Notes: generated by a model from the letters alone, not told the origin. DNA of 64,000 nt from Gordonia neofelifaecis NRRL B-59395 (GCF_000192435.1 NZ_AEUD01000007.1:62001-126000); one strand, 5' to 3'; shown: positions 1-9,250, counted from the first letter of the stretch. Numbers and translations are program-made.

Positions 1-30
1 GACCAACAAGATTAACGGAGGGGACTTCTG

Positions 31-675
31 ATGCCCGGACGTCAGCGTGATGGCGGCAACGGACCCGCCGGAAACAACAGCAACGACAACCGCGGCGAGC
101 GTCGCGGCCGCGGCGATCGCCGCGACAACCGCAACCGCGAGCGCGAGGAGAAGAACCACCTCGAGCGCGTGGTGACCATCAACCGCGTGTCGAAGGTCGT
201 CAAGGGCGGTCGTCGCTTCAGCTTCACCGCTCTCGTGGTCGTCGGCGACGGCCAGGGCATGGTGGGCGTCGGCTACGGCAAGGCCAAGGAAGTTCCCGCG
301 GCGATCCAGAAGGGCGTCGAAGAGGCTCGCAAGAACTTCTTCCGCGTTCCGCTGATCGGCGGCACCGTGACCCACCCGGTTCAGGGTGAGGCCGCGGCCG
401 GCGTCGTGATGCTTCGTCCGGCCAGCTCGGGTACCGGTGTGATCGCCGGTGGCGCCGTGCGTGCCGTCCTCGAGTGCGCGGGCGTCACCGACGTCCTCGC
501 CAAGAGCCTCGGCTCGGACAACGCGATCAACGTGGTTCACGCCACCGTCGCCGCACTGAAGATGCTGCAGCAGCCGGAGCAGGTCGCTGCTCGTCGTGGA
601 CTGCCGGTCGAGGACGTCGCTCCGGCAGGCATGCTGCGCGCACGCGCCGCTGCCGCTGCGAACAAGGGAGCATGA
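31..675 (+). CDS. rpsE: 30S ribosomal protein S5
   Basis: S5 lies near the mRNA entry channel of the 30S subunit and contributes to decoding accuracy. The product has 214 residues. The first 45 or so form a Gly/Asn/Arg/Glu-rich arm common in actinobacterial S5. The RNA-binding N domain follows (about 48-112, with [15 protein letters not shown]), then the C-terminal S5 fold. ATG at 31 overlaps an upstream TGA (29-31) and has a GGAGGGG ribosome site at 17-23, so the window opens inside the spc operon. The preceding gene is probably rplR, but too little of it is present to identify. rpmD begins at the rpsE stop codon. Confidence 0.98.
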   Translation: MPGRQRDGGNGPAGNNSNDNRGERRGRGDRRDNRNREREEKNHLERVVTINRVSKVVKGGRRFSFTALVVVGDGQGMVGVGYGKAKEVPAAIQKGVEEARKNFFRVPLIGGTVTHPVQGEAAAGVVMLRPASSGTGVIAGGAVRAVLECAGVTDVLAKSLGSDNAINVVHATVAALKMLQQPEQVAARRGLPVEDVAPAGMLRARAAAAANKGA

Positions 676-677
676 CC

Positions 678-857
678 ATGGCTGAGCTGAAGATCACCCA
701 GATCAAGGGCACCATCGGTACCAAGAAGAACCAGCGTGACAGCCTGCGCACCCTTGGGCTCAAGGGCATCCGTCAGACCGTCACCCGCGAGGACACCCCG
801 ATCAACCGCGGCCTCATCAACGTGGTTCGTCACCTCGTGACAGTCGAAGAGGTTTAG
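678..857 (+). CDS. rpmD: 50S ribosomal protein L30
   Basis: L30 is a small 23S-rRNA-binding protein of the large subunit. The product has 59 residues, normal for bacterial L30, and starts [20 protein letters not shown], with the family segment [11 protein letters not shown]. An in-frame ATG at 672 (adding Met-Thr) overlaps the rpsE stop as ATGA, so either codon could be used; 678 matches the usual family start. Only two bases separate its stop from rplO, which indicates translational coupling within the spc operon. Confidence 0.96.
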   Translation: MAELKITQIKGTIGTKKNQRDSLRTLGLKGIRQTVTREDTPINRGLINVVRHLVTVEEV

Positions 858-859
858 TC

Positions 860-1300
860 ATGACCATCAAGCTGCACCACCTTCGCCCCGCTCCGGGTGC
901 GAAGACCGAGAAGACCCGCGTGGGTCGCGGTGAGGGCTCCAAGGGTAAGACCGCTGGTCGCGGTACCAAGGGCACCAAGGCGCGCAAGAACGTTCCGGCC
1001 GGCTTCGAAGGCGGCCAGATGCCGATTCACATGCGCCTGCCGAAGCTGAAGGGCTTCACCAACCGCAACCGCGTGGAGTACCAGGTCGTCAACGTCGGCG
1101 ACATCGCCCGCCTGTTCCCGGAAGGCGGCGCCATCGGCATCGCCGACCTGGTCGCTGCGGGTGCCGTCCGCAAGAACCAGCTCGTGAAGGTTCTGGGCGA
1201 CGGTGAGCTCAACGTGAAGGTCGACGTCACCGCCGACAAGTTCACGGGCTCCGCCAAGGAGAAGATCGCCGCTGCCGGCGGCACCGCGACGCAGGCCTGA
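860..1300 (+). CDS. rplO: 50S ribosomal protein L15
   Basis: L15 is a late-assembling 23S-rRNA-binding protein of the large subunit. The product has 146 residues: an N-terminal Gly/Lys/Arg-rich RNA-binding arm (about 1-50, with [16 protein letters not shown]) and a globular C-terminal domain that ends in an Ala-rich tail. The segment [16 protein letters not shown] is typical of the family. It is the last of the three ribosomal genes here. A 215-bp gap with a large stem-loop separates it from secY, so this is a likely point of reduced read-through. Confidence 0.98.
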   Translation: MTIKLHHLRPAPGAKTEKTRVGRGEGSKGKTAGRGTKGTKARKNVPAGFEGGQMPIHMRLPKLKGFTNRNRVEYQVVNVGDIARLFPEGGAIGIADLVAAGAVRKNQLVKVLGDGELNVKVDVTADKFTGSAKEKIAAAGGTATQA

Positions 1301-1326
1301 GCCTCCGCCGCATGCAGAACAGCCGA

Positions 1327-1383
1327 ACCGGTCAGGTGAGCGTCCGCACGACTATTGAGTCGTCGGCCGCGCACCTGACCGGT
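1327..1383 (+). terminator. Nested stem-loop between rplO and secY
   Basis: Two perfect 12-bp arms, ACCGGTCAGGTG at 1327-1338 and its complement at 1372-1383, enclose a second hairpin (ACGACT 1348-1353, loop ATTG, AGTCGT 1358-1363). No T-run follows, so it is not a classical intrinsic terminator. It could attenuate transcription between the ribosomal genes and secY or process the mRNA. The rest of the gap (1384-1504) holds no gene; AGGAGG at 1505-1510 is the secY ribosome site. Confidence 0.45.
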
Positions 1384-1515
1384 GGCCGTTCACCGGACTG
1401 TTAAAGTTTCACCGTGGGCGTCCGTCGTCGGGCGCCCGGGTCATTTCCGAGTCGACCGCCAATGCACGATGAGGCTGACGTGCCCACCGAGTCTGCGGTG
1501 CTATAGGAGGAGTTA

Positions 1516-2847
1516 GTGCTTTCCCCCCTCGTGGCGACCTTCAGGACGCCCGACCTGAGGAAGAAGATCTTCTACGTCCTCGGCATCCTCGTGCTTTACC
1601 GCCTCGGTACGACGCTTCCGTCGCCCGGTGTGGACTTCAAGGAGATCGAGAGCTGCGTCGACGCGGCCAGCCGCGGCGACTCGGGTCAGATCTATTCGCT
1701 GATCAACATGTTCTCCGGCGGCGCACTGCTGCAGCTGTCGGTGTTCGCGATCGGCATCATGCCGTACATCACGGCCAGCATCATCGTTCAGCTGCTCACC
1801 GTGGTCATCCCGCGGTTCGAGCAGTTGCGAAAGGAAGGCCAGTCGGGCCAGACGAAGATGACGCAGTACACGCGTTATCTGACTGTCGCCCTGGCGCTGC
1901 TGCAGTCGACCGGCATCGTCGCACTGGCAGCCACCGGAAATCTGCTCCCGTCGAGCGGCGCGGACTGCAACGCCGACGCGATCCTCAACGACACCAGCGT
2001 GTTCGGCCTGTCGATCATCGTGCTGGTGATGACCGCGGGCGCCTGCCTCGTCATGTGGTTCGGTGAGCTCATCACCGAGCGCGGCGTCGGCAACGGCATG
2101 TCGCTGCTGATCTTCACGGGCATCGCCGCCCGTATCCCCTCGGAGGGACGCACCATCCTCCAGCAGCGCGGCGGCCTCGCCTTCGGCCTCGTCTGCGTCG
2201 CGATCTTCCTGATCCTCGTCGCGGTGGTCTTCATCGAGCAGGGCACCAGACGAGTACCGGTGCAATACGCCAAGCGCATGGTCGGGCGGAAGATGTACGG
2301 CGGCTCGTCGACGTACATGCCGATCAAGGTCAACACCGCGGGCGTCATCCCGGTGATCTTCGCGTCCTCGCTGCTCTACATCCCGCAGCTGGTCATTCAG
2401 CTGACGAACAGCAACGACGGCGAAGCGGCGGGCTGGAAGCTGTGGCTCCAGGACAACTTGATCAACCCGTCCAGCTGGTTCCACATCGTCGCGTACTTCC
2501 TGCTGATCATCTTCTTCACCTACTTCTACGTCGCCGTGACCTTCAATCCGGAGGAGCGCGCGGACGACATGAAGCGGTACGGCGGATTCATTCCGGGCAT
2601 CCGCCCCGGACAGCCGACCGCTGACTACCTGAGCTACGTGCTCAGCCGGATCACGCTGCCCGGCTCGCTGTACCTGGGCATCATCTCGATCCTCCCGAAC
2701 CTGTTCATGGACATCGGCGGCGGCAGCGCCTCGAACATCCCGTTCGGCGGTACCGCCCTCCTGATCATCGTGGCCGTCGGCCTCGACACGATCAAGCAAG
2801 TGAACAGCCAGTTGATGCAACGCAAGTACGAAGGGTTCCTGAAGTGA
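1516..2847 (+). CDS. secY: Sec translocon channel subunit SecY
   Basis: SecY forms the membrane pore of the SecYEG translocon, which exports unfolded preproteins driven by SecA (encoded here at 45115-47886) and inserts membrane proteins. The product has 443 residues and about ten hydrophobic segments. Family landmarks include the N-terminal [17 protein letters not shown], the segment [20 protein letters not shown], and [20 protein letters not shown] near the end. The start is GTG at 1516, five bases after AGGAGG (1505-1510). It overlaps adk by four bases (GTGA), so the two are translationally coupled, as in other actinobacterial spc operons. Confidence 0.98.
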   Translation: MLSPLVATFRTPDLRKKIFYVLGILVLYRLGTTLPSPGVDFKEIESCVDAASRGDSGQIYSLINMFSGGALLQLSVFAIGIMPYITASIIVQLLTVVIPRFEQLRKEGQSGQTKMTQYTRYLTVALALLQSTGIVALAATGNLLPSSGADCNADAILNDTSVFGLSIIVLVMTAGACLVMWFGELITERGVGNGMSLLIFTGIAARIPSEGRTILQQRGGLAFGLVCVAIFLILVAVVFIEQGTRRVPVQYAKRMVGRKMYGGSSTYMPIKVNTAGVIPVIFASSLLYIPQLVIQLTNSNDGEAAGWKLWLQDNLINPSSWFHIVAYFLLIIFFTYFYVAVTFNPEERADDMKRYGGFIPGIRPGQPTADYLSYVLSRITLPGSLYLGIISILPNLFMDIGGGSASNIPFGGTALLIIVAVGLDTIKQVNSQLMQRKYEGFLK

Positions 2848-3392
2848 GACTCGTCATCCTCGGACCGCCCGGAGCGGGCAAAGGCACACAGGCCGAACTG
2901 ATGTCGGAGGCCCTCGGCATTCCGCACATCTCGACCGGTGACCTCTTCCGCGCGAACATCTCGCAGGGCACGCCGATCGGGGTGGAGGCCAAGAAGTACC
3001 TCGACGCAGGCAACCTGGTCCCGCCGGAGATCACGATCAACATGGTCCGTGAGCGAGTCGCCGAGCCGGACGCGTCGAAGGGCTTCATCCTCGACGGGTT
3101 CCCGCGCTCCACTGAGCAGGCCGTGGCCCTCGAGGGCATTCTCGACGACCTCTCGACCAAGCTCGACGGCGTGCTGTCGTTCAAGGTCGACACCGACGTC
3201 GTCGTCGAGCGCATGCTCGCCCGCGGTCGTGCAGACGACACCGAAGAGGTCATCCGCAACCGCATGGCGGTCTACGACGCGGAGACCGCGCCGTTGCTCG
3301 ACCACTACGCGGACCAGGTCACCGAGATCGACGCCGTCGGCAGTGTCGACGAGGTGCACCAGCGCGTGCTGCGCGCGCTCGGCAAGGCCTGA
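2844..3392 (+). CDS. adk: Adenylate kinase
   Basis: Adk interconverts ATP plus AMP and two ADP, balancing cytosolic adenylate pools. The product has 182 residues, the short form without a zinc-type LID domain, as in mycobacteria. The P-loop is [10 protein letters not shown] at residues 7-16. The AMP-binding stretch STGDLFR and the family segment [10 protein letters not shown] are present, and the short LID carries [15 protein letters not shown] at 2844 overlaps the secY stop. map begins seven bases after its stop, in the classical secY-adk-map order. Confidence 0.98.
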   Translation: MRLVILGPPGAGKGTQAELMSEALGIPHISTGDLFRANISQGTPIGVEAKKYLDAGNLVPPEITINMVRERVAEPDASKGFILDGFPRSTEQAVALEGILDDLSTKLDGVLSFKVDTDVVVERMLARGRADDTEEVIRNRMAVYDAETAPLLDHYADQVTEIDAVGSVDEVHQRVLRALGKA

Positions 3393-3399
3393 TCCTCCA

Positions 3400-4191
3400 G
3401 TGGGTTTCCGCAAGCCGAAGCCGGTCCCGTTCAAGTCGGCGGGTGAACTGGACGCGATGGAGGCGGCGGGCGCGATCGTCGGCGCCGCCCTCGTCGCGGT
3501 CCGGAACGCTGCGAAGGCCGGCATGAGCACGCTCGACCTGGATGAGATCGCCGAGTCGGTGATCCGCGATGCGGGCGCGGTGCCGTCGTTCAAGGGCTAC
3601 CACGGGTTCCCGGGCTCGATCTGCTCCTCGGTCAACGAGGTGGTCGTGCACGGCATCCCGTCGAAGGACGTGGTGCTCGCCGACGGGGATCTGGTGTCCA
3701 TCGACTGCGGAGCCATCCTCGACGGCTGGCACGGCGACTCGGCGTGGACCTTCGGCATCGGTGAGCTGTCGACGGCGGACAGCGAGCTCAGTGAGGCGAC
3801 CCGGCTCTCGATGGAGGCCGGCATCGCGGCGATGATCCCGGGTAACCGGCTCACCGACGTCTCGCACGCGATCGAGCAGGGCACCTACGCGGCGGCGGCC
3901 ACGTTCGGTCGTGACTTCGGCATCGTCGACGGCTACGGCGGCCACGGCATCGGCCGCGAAATGCACATGGATCCGTTCCTGCCCAACGAGGGCAAGCCGA
4001 ATCGGGGTCCTCGGCTGGTCGTCGGATCGACGTTGGCGATCGAGCCCATGCTGACGCTCGGCACCGAGGCGACCACTGTGCTGGACGACGACTGGACGGT
4101 CGTCACCGACGACGGTTCGCGGTCGGCCCACTGGGAACACACGGTGGCCGTGACCGAGGACGGCCCGCGCATTCTGACGCCGCGACGCTGA
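3400..4191 (+). CDS. map: Methionine aminopeptidase, type I
   Basis: MetAP removes the initiator methionine from nascent proteins. The product has 263 residues from GTG at 3400 ([16 protein letters not shown]), seven bases after the adk stop. The reading frame continues open upstream over adk, but that part is a shadow. Metal-binding segments are in order: [19 protein letters not shown] (two Asp), [15 protein letters not shown] (His), AIEPML (Glu) and [10 protein letters not shown] (Glu). [18 protein letters not shown] is the substrate-binding His region. It lacks the N-terminal zinc/SH3 extension seen in some actinobacterial paralogues. A strong terminator follows. Confidence 0.97.
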   Translation: MGFRKPKPVPFKSAGELDAMEAAGAIVGAALVAVRNAAKAGMSTLDLDEIAESVIRDAGAVPSFKGYHGFPGSICSSVNEVVVHGIPSKDVVLADGDLVSIDCGAILDGWHGDSAWTFGIGELSTADSELSEATRLSMEAGIAAMIPGNRLTDVSHAIEQGTYAAAATFGRDFGIVDGYGGHGIGREMHMDPFLPNEGKPNRGPRLVVGSTLAIEPMLTLGTEATTVLDDDWTVVTDDGSRSAHWEHTVAVTEDGPRILTPRR

Positions 4192-4219
4192 CACCGGCGC
4201 ACGGCAGCATTTTCACGGG

Positions 4220-4258
4220 AGACCCCCGATCGAGTGAGTCCACTCGGTCGGGGGGTCT
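4220..4258 (+). terminator. Terminator after map
   Basis: Arms at 4220-4236 and 4241-4258 pair over about 17 bp, with one G-T pair and one bulged G, around the four-base loop AGTC. CTTCGGTTTC follows. This is the strongest intrinsic terminator candidate at the end of the spc operon. Confidence 0.7.
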
Positions 4259-4352
4259 TCGGTTTCGTCGGCCGGTCCCGCAGCGTCGGGGTCGGGCCTA
4301 CGATGCGGTTGACGCGGCGGACGAACTTCGTCGGCGGAGGCGGAGGAGCACG

Positions 4353-4787
4353 GTGCCCATGAGCGACAACGGAATCCAGATGCGGCATCGGCTGGCCGTG
4401 CTGGGGAGCGGGCTCGCGGTCGTGGCGGTGGCCGTCATCGTGTTCTTCGTCGTGAACAGCGCGAAGCAGTCGGACACCGGTGACGCCGAGCAGCGGGAGC
4501 AGGTCGAGGCGGTCTACCACGACTATGCGATGGCCGTGCAGTCCGGCGACGTCGCCTCGGCCCGCGTGTGCACGGGACGTACCGAGCCGACCGAGAAGCT
4601 CGCGCAGACCGAGGGCATGCTCAGCGGCATCGGCACGGCGGGCAGCGAGGTCCGCGTGAAACTGGTGTCGATCACCGTCGACGGCACGACGGCACGCGTC
4701 GACGGCGCGCTCAACACGATGGGGACCGACGTGCCGTTGCCCGCGGAGTTGCGGAAGGTCGACGGCCGGTGGTGTGTCTGGGCCTGA
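4353..4787 (+). CDS. Membrane-anchored NTF2-like (DUF4878-type) protein
   Basis: A small exported-domain protein of unknown function, 144 residues. A short cytosolic N-terminus precedes one membrane helix (about residues 13-33, LAVLGSGLAVVAVAVIVFFVV). After it comes a soluble domain of about 100 residues that resembles the DUF4878/NTF2-like fold (EQVEAVYHDYAMAVQSGDVA near its start, LRKVDGRWCVWA at its end). The arrangement recalls small actinobacterial lipoprotein-like or Mce-associated proteins, but no specific role can be assigned. The start may be GTG 4353 or ATG 4359; CGGAGGAG at 4341-4348 suits either. It converges on the glycosyltransferase gene, ending three bases before that gene's stop. 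Confidence 0.75.
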   Translation: MPMSDNGIQMRHRLAVLGSGLAVVAVAVIVFFVVNSAKQSDTGDAEQREQVEAVYHDYAMAVQSGDVASARVCTGRTEPTEKLAQTEGMLSGIGTAGSEVRVKLVSITVDGTTARVDGALNTMGTDVPLPAELRKVDGRWCVWA

Positions 4788-4790
4788 CCC

Positions 4791-6017
4791 TCAGTCCCCG
4801 GCACGTACCGGTGTGCGGTCGGCTGTCTCGAGCGCCGCGGTCGGTCGCCAGCGGACGGCGCCGACCACCAGGACGGCGACGGTGAACCAGACGTAGGCGT
4901 CGCCGACGATCCGCTGCCACCACGTCCAGCCGAGCTCGGCGTCGTGGCCGCCGGGCAGCAGCCAGTGCGGACCGACGGCGAAGACGACGGTGGCGAGGAC
5001 GGTCGTGGCGACCAAAGGCCAACCGAATCGCCGCGTGGTGATCGCGTAGACCGCCACCAAGAGCGCCGGCGCCACCCAGGTCCAGTGGTGCGACCAGCTG
5101 ACCGGCGACACCAGCAGCACCGCGGCCGCGTTGACGAGCAGCGCCGTCGCCTGCTGGCCGGCGGCGAGCAGACGATGCATCCAGACCGCGGCGAGCACGA
5201 CCGTCAGCGCGGACAGCGCGATCCACAGAGCCGTCGACACGCCTTCACCGAGTCCGAACCGGAACACCGCGCCCTTGATCGACTGATTGCCCGCATAGTA
5301 GGGCGCGCCGATCCGGCCGGTCTCCCCGAGCGTGTGGAACCAATACTTCGCGGAGTCGGCCGGCATCACGAGCCAGGCCACGGCGACCGCGCCGACGGTG
5401 CCCGCGACCATGGTCGCCGCACCGCGCCAGTCGCGGCGAAGCAGGAAGTACAGCAGGAAGCCCGCGGGGGTGAGCTTGATCGACACCGCGACGCCGATCA
5501 GCAGCCCGCGTGGCCAACGGGGATGCCGGCACAGGATGTCGAAGGCGATCAACGCCATCAGGACGGCGTTGATCTGCCCGTAGCTCAGCGTCTGTCGCAC
5601 CGGCTCGATGAACTCGGCGATCGCGGTGCCGCCGATCACGACCGTCCAGCGGTCGATGAGGTTCATCCGCGGCGCCAACCTCGCGAGCACCATCCACAGG
5701 GTCAGCCCCACGGCGGCGAGGGTGAGGGCGAACATCAGGGCGTCGGCGGCGGCGGTCGGGATGATCGCGAACGGACTGAACGCGATCGCCGCGAGCGGGG
5801 GATAGGTGAACGGCAGTGCGTGGCCGTCGACGAGAGGCGTCGGGCCGTACAGCGACTCGCCGTCGAGCCAGAGCCGGGCGCCCATCCGGTACACGTGGAG
5901 GTCCAGGTAGCTCTGCCAGCGGATCCCGATGACCGTGTTGATCGCGAGGAGCGCGACGGCCAGACCGAAGAGACGGCCCCGCTGGGCGGTGGTCGTACGG
6001 CTCAGCGGATTCGGCAC
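4791..6017 (-). CDS. GT87-family polyprenyl-phosphate mannosyltransferase-like membrane protein
   Basis: A polytopic membrane protein of the DUF2029/GT87 family. In mycolata this family includes polyprenyl-phosphomannose-dependent alpha-1,2-mannosyltransferases (PimE and lipoarabinomannan-branching enzymes). The product has about 408 residues from GTG at 6017 and at least eight hydrophobic segments. Family-like features are the loop DLHVYRMGARLWLDG after the first helix and LPFTYPPLAAIAFSPF. The frame stays open to 6125, but that would overlap the divergent gene at 6104 and adds a non-hydrophobic leader, so 6017 is preferred. No good ribosome site precedes it. The exact acceptor cannot be told from sequence. 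Confidence 0.8.
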   Translation of the reverse strand: MPNPLSRTTTAQRGRLFGLAVALLAINTVIGIRWQSYLDLHVYRMGARLWLDGESLYGPTPLVDGHALPFTYPPLAAIAFSPFAIIPTAAADALMFALTLAAVGLTLWMVLARLAPRMNLIDRWTVVIGGTAIAEFIEPVRQTLSYGQINAVLMALIAFDILCRHPRWPRGLLIGVAVSIKLTPAGFLLYFLLRRDWRGAATMVAGTVGAVAVAWLVMPADSAKYWFHTLGETGRIGAPYYAGNQSIKGAVFRFGLGEGVSTALWIALSALTVVLAAVWMHRLLAAGQQATALLVNAAAVLLVSPVSWSHHWTWVAPALLVAVYAITTRRFGWPLVATTVLATVVFAVGPHWLLPGGHDAELGWTWWQRIVGDAYVWFTVAVLVVGAVRWRPTAALETADRTPVRAGD

Positions 6018-6103
6018 GAGGGGAAGGGTATCAGCGCGCCGTGCCGGGACCCGGATCAAGCCGACCGGGAATAGCGCGGTGGTGACCACCGGTTGCACGG
6101 ACC

Positions 6104-6955
6104 ATGACCGACAGTGACAGGGCATCGCACATTCAGCGCTTCGGCCGGCACGGCGTCTGGGGCGGATTCAACCAGTTCTCACCGGAGAGCGCACGGGAGA
6201 TCGAACGGCTCGGCTACGGGACGATCTGGCTCGGCGGCTCGCCGGCACACCTGCGGCCGGTCCGGCGGGTCCTGGAGGCCACCGAGGCGATCACCGTCGC
6301 CACCGGCATCGTCAACATCTGGAACACCGATGCGGCCGCCATCGCCGCCGAGTTCGCCGACCTCGAACAGGACTTCCCCGGCCGCTTCTACCTCGGCATC
6401 GGCGCGGGCCATCCGGAGGCCACCGCCGAGTACACCTCGCCGTACCGGGCCGTGCAGCAGTATCTCGACGTTCTCGACGACCGCGGCGTCCCGGTGAATC
6501 GACGGATTCTCGCCGCTCTCGGTCCCCGCATGCTGGCGTTGTCCGCCGAGCGCGCCCTCGGTGCCCATCCGTACCTGACCACACCCGGGCACACCGCTGT
6601 CGCCCGCGAGACGGTGGGTGACGGCGTACTCCTGGCTCCCGAGCACAAGGTGGTCGTCGACGCCGACCCGCAGGCGGCGCGCGCCGTCGGCCGCCCGCCC
6701 GTGGATCAGCCGTACCTCCATCTGCGCAACTACACGTCGAACCTGAAGCGGCTCGGCTACACCGACGCCGACATCTCCGATGGCGGCAGCGACGCCCTCA
6801 TCGACGCACTGGTCGCGCACGGCGACGCCGCCACCGTCCGCGCACAGGTCGACGAACACCTCGCGGCGGGTGCCGATCACGTCGCACTGCAGGTCCTCGG
6901 GTCGTCGGACCTGACCGCAGACCTCGCGGCGATCCTCGCGTCACCGAAGCGGTGA
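6104..6955 (+). CDS. LLM-class F420-dependent oxidoreductase
   Basis: A luciferase-like TIM-barrel oxidoreductase, 283 residues. The N-terminus GRHGVWGGFNQFSPESAREI and the segments GYGTIWLGGSPAHL and RFYLGIGAGHPEA match the short actinobacterial subgroup predicted to use coenzyme F420 (TIGR03620-like). F420 use is inferred from the family; no residue seen here proves it. The substrate is unknown. It is divergent from the mannosyltransferase-like gene, with 86 bp between the chosen starts, and ends eight bases before the convergent dtd stop. Confidence 0.85.
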   Translation: MTDSDRASHIQRFGRHGVWGGFNQFSPESAREIERLGYGTIWLGGSPAHLRPVRRVLEATEAITVATGIVNIWNTDAAAIAAEFADLEQDFPGRFYLGIGAGHPEATAEYTSPYRAVQQYLDVLDDRGVPVNRRILAALGPRMLALSAERALGAHPYLTTPGHTAVARETVGDGVLLAPEHKVVVDADPQAARAVGRPPVDQPYLHLRNYTSNLKRLGYTDADISDGGSDALIDALVAHGDAATVRAQVDEHLAAGADHVALQVLGSSDLTADLAAILASPKR

Positions 6956-6962
6956 TCGGGCT

Positions 6963-7415
6963 TCAGACGTCGAGGACCAGCGTCACCGGGCCGTCGTTCA
7001 CGAGGTCGACGTGCATGTGGGCGCCGAAGCGGCCGGTGGCGACCGTCGCACCGAGGCCGCGGAGTTCGTCGACCACTCGCTCGACGAGCGGTTCGGCGAC
7101 CGGGCCGGGGGCCGCGGCGTTCCACGACGGCCGCCGCCCCTTGTCGGTGTTCGCGTACAGGGTGAACTGGCTGATGACGAGAATCGGCGCGTTCAGATCG
7201 GCGGCCGACGCCTCGCGGCGGTCGTCGCCGCCGTCCAGGATGCGGAGTCGCCAGAGCTTGTCGGCGAGCTTGGCTGCGGCCGTCGGACCGTCGTCGTGCG
7301 TGACTCCGACGAGCGCGACCAGTCCGAGCTCGCCGTCCGACAGGTCGAGTTGACCGACCGTCTCGCCGTCGACGGTCACCGAGGCGGAACTGACCCGCTG
7401 CACCACCGCGCGCAT
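6963..7415 (-). CDS. dtd: D-aminoacyl-tRNA deacylase
   Basis: Dtd hydrolyses D-amino acids mischarged on tRNA, acting as a proofreading enzyme in the cytosol. The product has 150 residues from ATG at 7415 ([20 protein letters not shown]), the usual family start and length. The catalytic-loop motif SQFTLYAN, the segment [19 protein letters not shown] and the C-terminal [10 protein letters not shown] are all present. The start lies two bases from the stop of the upstream SIMPL-domain gene, so the two are probably cotranscribed. Confidence 0.96.
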   Translation of the reverse strand: MRAVVQRVSSASVTVDGETVGQLDLSDGELGLVALVGVTHDDGPTAAAKLADKLWRLRILDGGDDRREASAADLNAPILVISQFTLYANTDKGRRPSWNAAAPGPVAEPLVERVVDELRGLGATVATGRFGAHMHVDLVNDGPVTLVLDV

Positions 7416-7416
7416 G

Positions 7417-8034
7417 TCAGACGAGCTCGAAGACGACGGCGACCGACGCCGAGAACTGTTGCTCCCCGGCCTCGATCGGCGGCTCCCCGCCGGCGAAGGC
7501 CGCCAGGCGGGGCACGGGTGAGGTGCTCGGCGCGCCCTCGCTGATCGAGAGCCCACGGCCCAGAGACGCACCGGCCAGCCGTGCGTACTGCTCGGCGCGA
7601 TCACGGGCATCGGCGAACGCGGCGTCGCGGGCGGCGGTCAGGGCCCCCGAGGGATCGGCGACCGACAGCGACAGTCCGTGCACCCGCAGGTCGTCACCGC
7701 CGGCGCCGGCGGCGGCCGACAGCACGGACCCGGCCGCGTCGAGTTCGCGCACCGTCGCGGTGAGCATGTTCGACACCTCGTATCCGGTGATTCCGGGGTC
7801 GTCGCCCCGGCGGTACTGCGGCTGGACCGACAACTGCGACGTGGCGAGGTCGGTGCGCGCGACACCCGCGTCGACGACCGCCGCGATCACCGCTCGCATG
7901 GAGACACCCGCCCGGTCCATGGCCGTCGACACATCGGCGTCGGCCACCGCGACGCCGATCTGGACGCGCACGACGTCGGGAACCGCGGACACTCGGCCGC
8001 TGCCGTCGACCGATACCGTTCGGACGTCGGTCAC
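7417..8034 (-). CDS. SIMPL (DUF541) domain protein
   Basis: A 205-residue protein of the SIMPL/DUF541 family, starting with the family signature [22 protein letters not shown] and carrying [22 protein letters not shown] in the middle. Members are often periplasmic or secreted and of unclear function. No signal peptide is visible here, so it may be cytosolic. GTG at 8034 overlaps the stop of the upstream membrane protein (GTGA), and dtd follows directly, giving a three-gene unit (membrane protein, SIMPL, dtd). Confidence 0.88.
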   Translation of the reverse strand: MTDVRTVSVDGSGRVSAVPDVVRVQIGVAVADADVSTAMDRAGVSMRAVIAAVVDAGVARTDLATSQLSVQPQYRRGDDPGITGYEVSNMLTATVRELDAAGSVLSAAAGAGGDDLRVHGLSLSVADPSGALTAARDAAFADARDRAEQYARLAGASLGRGLSISEGAPSTSPVPRLAAFAGGEPPIEAGEQQFSASVAVVFELV

Positions 8035-8432
8035 AGGTTCTCCACGCTGTCGCGCATGACCATCGCGGTGAGCCAGCCGACGATCGACACGACGATCGCG
8101 CCGAAGATCGCCGACCAGAAGAAGTCGTCGACGACGAGGCCGTGGTGGAAGACGTTGTTCGTCAGCCAGCTGGTGATCTCGAGCATCAGGGCATTGATGA
8201 CGATGTGGATGAGCCCCAGCGTCAGGATGTACAGCGGGATCGACAGGATCTGGATGATCGGCTTGATGAAGCCGTTGACCAGACCGAAGACCACGGCGAC
8301 GAAGAAGACGATGCCGAGCTTGGTCCACCACGAGTCCAGACCGCCGAACTCGAAGTAGATGCCGGGAACGAGGAGGGTCGCGATCCACAGGGCGACACCG
8401 GTCAGAGCGCTACGGATGAGGAATGCTCGCAT
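8031..8432 (-). CDS. Four-helix 'phage holin family' membrane protein (PF04020-like)
   Basis: A 133-residue integral membrane protein with about four hydrophobic helices (starting MRAFLIRSALTGVALWIATL). The central motif GLVNGFIKPIIQILSIPLYI and LGLIHIVINALML are characteristic of the widespread mycobacterial four-TMS superfamily IV holin-like proteins. Despite the family name these are ordinary chromosomal genes, and nothing nearby suggests a prophage. It heads a three-gene minus-strand unit and is divergent from infA, sharing the intergenic region with the infA promoter. Confidence 0.88.
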   Translation of the reverse strand: MRAFLIRSALTGVALWIATLLVPGIYFEFGGLDSWWTKLGIVFFVAVVFGLVNGFIKPIIQILSIPLYILTLGLIHIVINALMLEITSWLTNNVFHHGLVVDDFFWSAIFGAIVVSIVGWLTAMVMRDSVENL

Positions 8433-8453
8433 ACGCCCAGTCTGTCACGTTGT

Positions 8454-8482
8454 TTGGACTGGAGTCGTATCTGGCGTAGACT
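8454..8482 (+). promoter_or_regulatory. Probable promoter of the infA-rpmJ-rpsM operon
   Basis: TTGGAC at 8454-8459 and TAGACT at 8477-8482 are separated by exactly 17 bp, a close match to a housekeeping sigma promoter. It sits in the divergent gap about 150 bp upstream of infA, which leaves a long untranslated leader. Confidence 0.6.
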
Positions 8483-8634
8483 CGAACGTCGGTGCGTCGT
8501 GCGGTCACGCATGCCCGCGCCCGGTGCCTCACGGTGCCGGACTCGGGTGGCCGTTCGATATCGCCACCGTAGCGGATAGACGAAGCTGAAGTCGGCAGAC
8601 ACGGGCAACCGGTCGCCGGAGAATCGCGGAGGAT

Positions 8635-8856
8635 ATGGCGAAGAAAGATGGGGCCATTGAGGTCGAGGGTCGCGTAGTCGAGCCCCTGCCCAATGCGATG
8701 TTCCGCATTGAGCTGGAGAACGGACACAAGGTCCTCGCCCACATCAGTGGCAAGATGCGGCAGCACTACATCCGCATCCTGCCTGAGGATCGCGTGGTCG
8801 TGGAGCTGTCGCCCTACGACCTCGGTCGCGGACGCATCGTCTACCGGTACAAGTAA
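8635..8856 (+). CDS. infA: Translation initiation factor IF-1
   Basis: IF-1 occupies the 30S A site during initiation. The product is a 73-residue OB-fold protein starting [20 protein letters not shown], essentially the standard actinobacterial sequence, with [20 protein letters not shown] in the core. The ribosome site CGGAGGA lies just upstream. It heads the infA-rpmJ-rpsM-rpsK-rpsD-rpoA-rplQ cluster behind a good promoter at 8454-8482. Confidence 0.98.
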   Translation: MAKKDGAIEVEGRVVEPLPNAMFRIELENGHKVLAHISGKMRQHYIRILPEDRVVVELSPYDLGRGRIVYRYK

Positions 8857-8963
8857 CCCTCGTACGGGCGGTACCGGGACGATGCGTCGTTTCGTGCTGT
8901 CCGGACACCGTGCTGTCGAGGCATACGGCAGTACGCAACAGGAGAATCAAGGGAGAAGCTGAC

Positions 8964-9077
8964 GTGAAGGTCAAGCCGAGCGTCAAGCCGATCTGCGAGA
9001 AGTGCAAGGTGATCCGCCGCAATGGTCGGGTCATGGTGATCTGCGACAACCTGCGTCACAAGCAGCGTCAGGGCTGA
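8964..9077 (+). CDS. rpmJ: 50S ribosomal protein L36
   Basis: L36 is the smallest large-subunit protein. The 37 residues start [16 protein letters not shown] from GTG at 8964 and end RHKQRQG. The zinc-binding pattern CxxC...C...H is intact ([10 protein letters not shown] then [10 protein letters not shown]), so this is the zinc (C+) form rather than the zinc-independent paralogue induced on zinc starvation. A GGGAG ribosome site lies just upstream. It sits between infA and rpsM, the standard actinobacterial position. Confidence 0.97.
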   Translation: MKVKPSVKPICEKCKVIRRNGRVMVICDNLRHKQRQG

Positions 9078-9250
9078 TCGACTTCTTCAAGGTCGCTTGA
9101 AGACACACAACTGAAGATCGTCATCTGAAGAACTTCCAGAACCAGCATCCGCAGACGCGCGGGTGCCGACCCCCGGTTCAGAGGCCGGAGCCTGGCGCAG
9201 AGTCCAGGGCGGACTGGGAGCAGACCTCTGAGAATGTAAGGAACAGCCAC
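9078..9250 (+). promoter_or_regulatory. Structured leader upstream of rpsM
   Basis: This 173-bp gap holds three inverted repeats. CTTCAAG/CTTGAAG lies at 9085-9091/9096-9102. CAGAGG/CCTCTG at 9179-9184/9225-9230 encloses AGTCC/GGACT at 9201-9205/9211-9215. The nested stem ends about 20 bases before the rpsM start. A ribosomal-protein autoregulatory leader is plausible, but no known leader consensus was recognised. Confidence 0.4.

Noticed and set aside
1513-2820. Long minus-strand open frame opposite secY
   Set aside because: Mirror of secY codon structure in GC-rich DNA; the product is low-complexity (Asp/His/Arg-rich) with no family pattern and no ribosome site. The same applies to 10764-11816, 36674-38152, 44890-46779 and 48460-50130.
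6017-6125. Longer N-terminus of the GT87-like protein from 6125
   Set aside because: It would overlap the divergent oxidoreductase start and adds a non-hydrophobic Arg/Pro-rich leader not expected for the family.
8031-8432. Possible prophage marker because of the 'phage holin family' name
   Set aside because: The family is a common chromosomal membrane protein in mycolata and no phage genes are adjacent.
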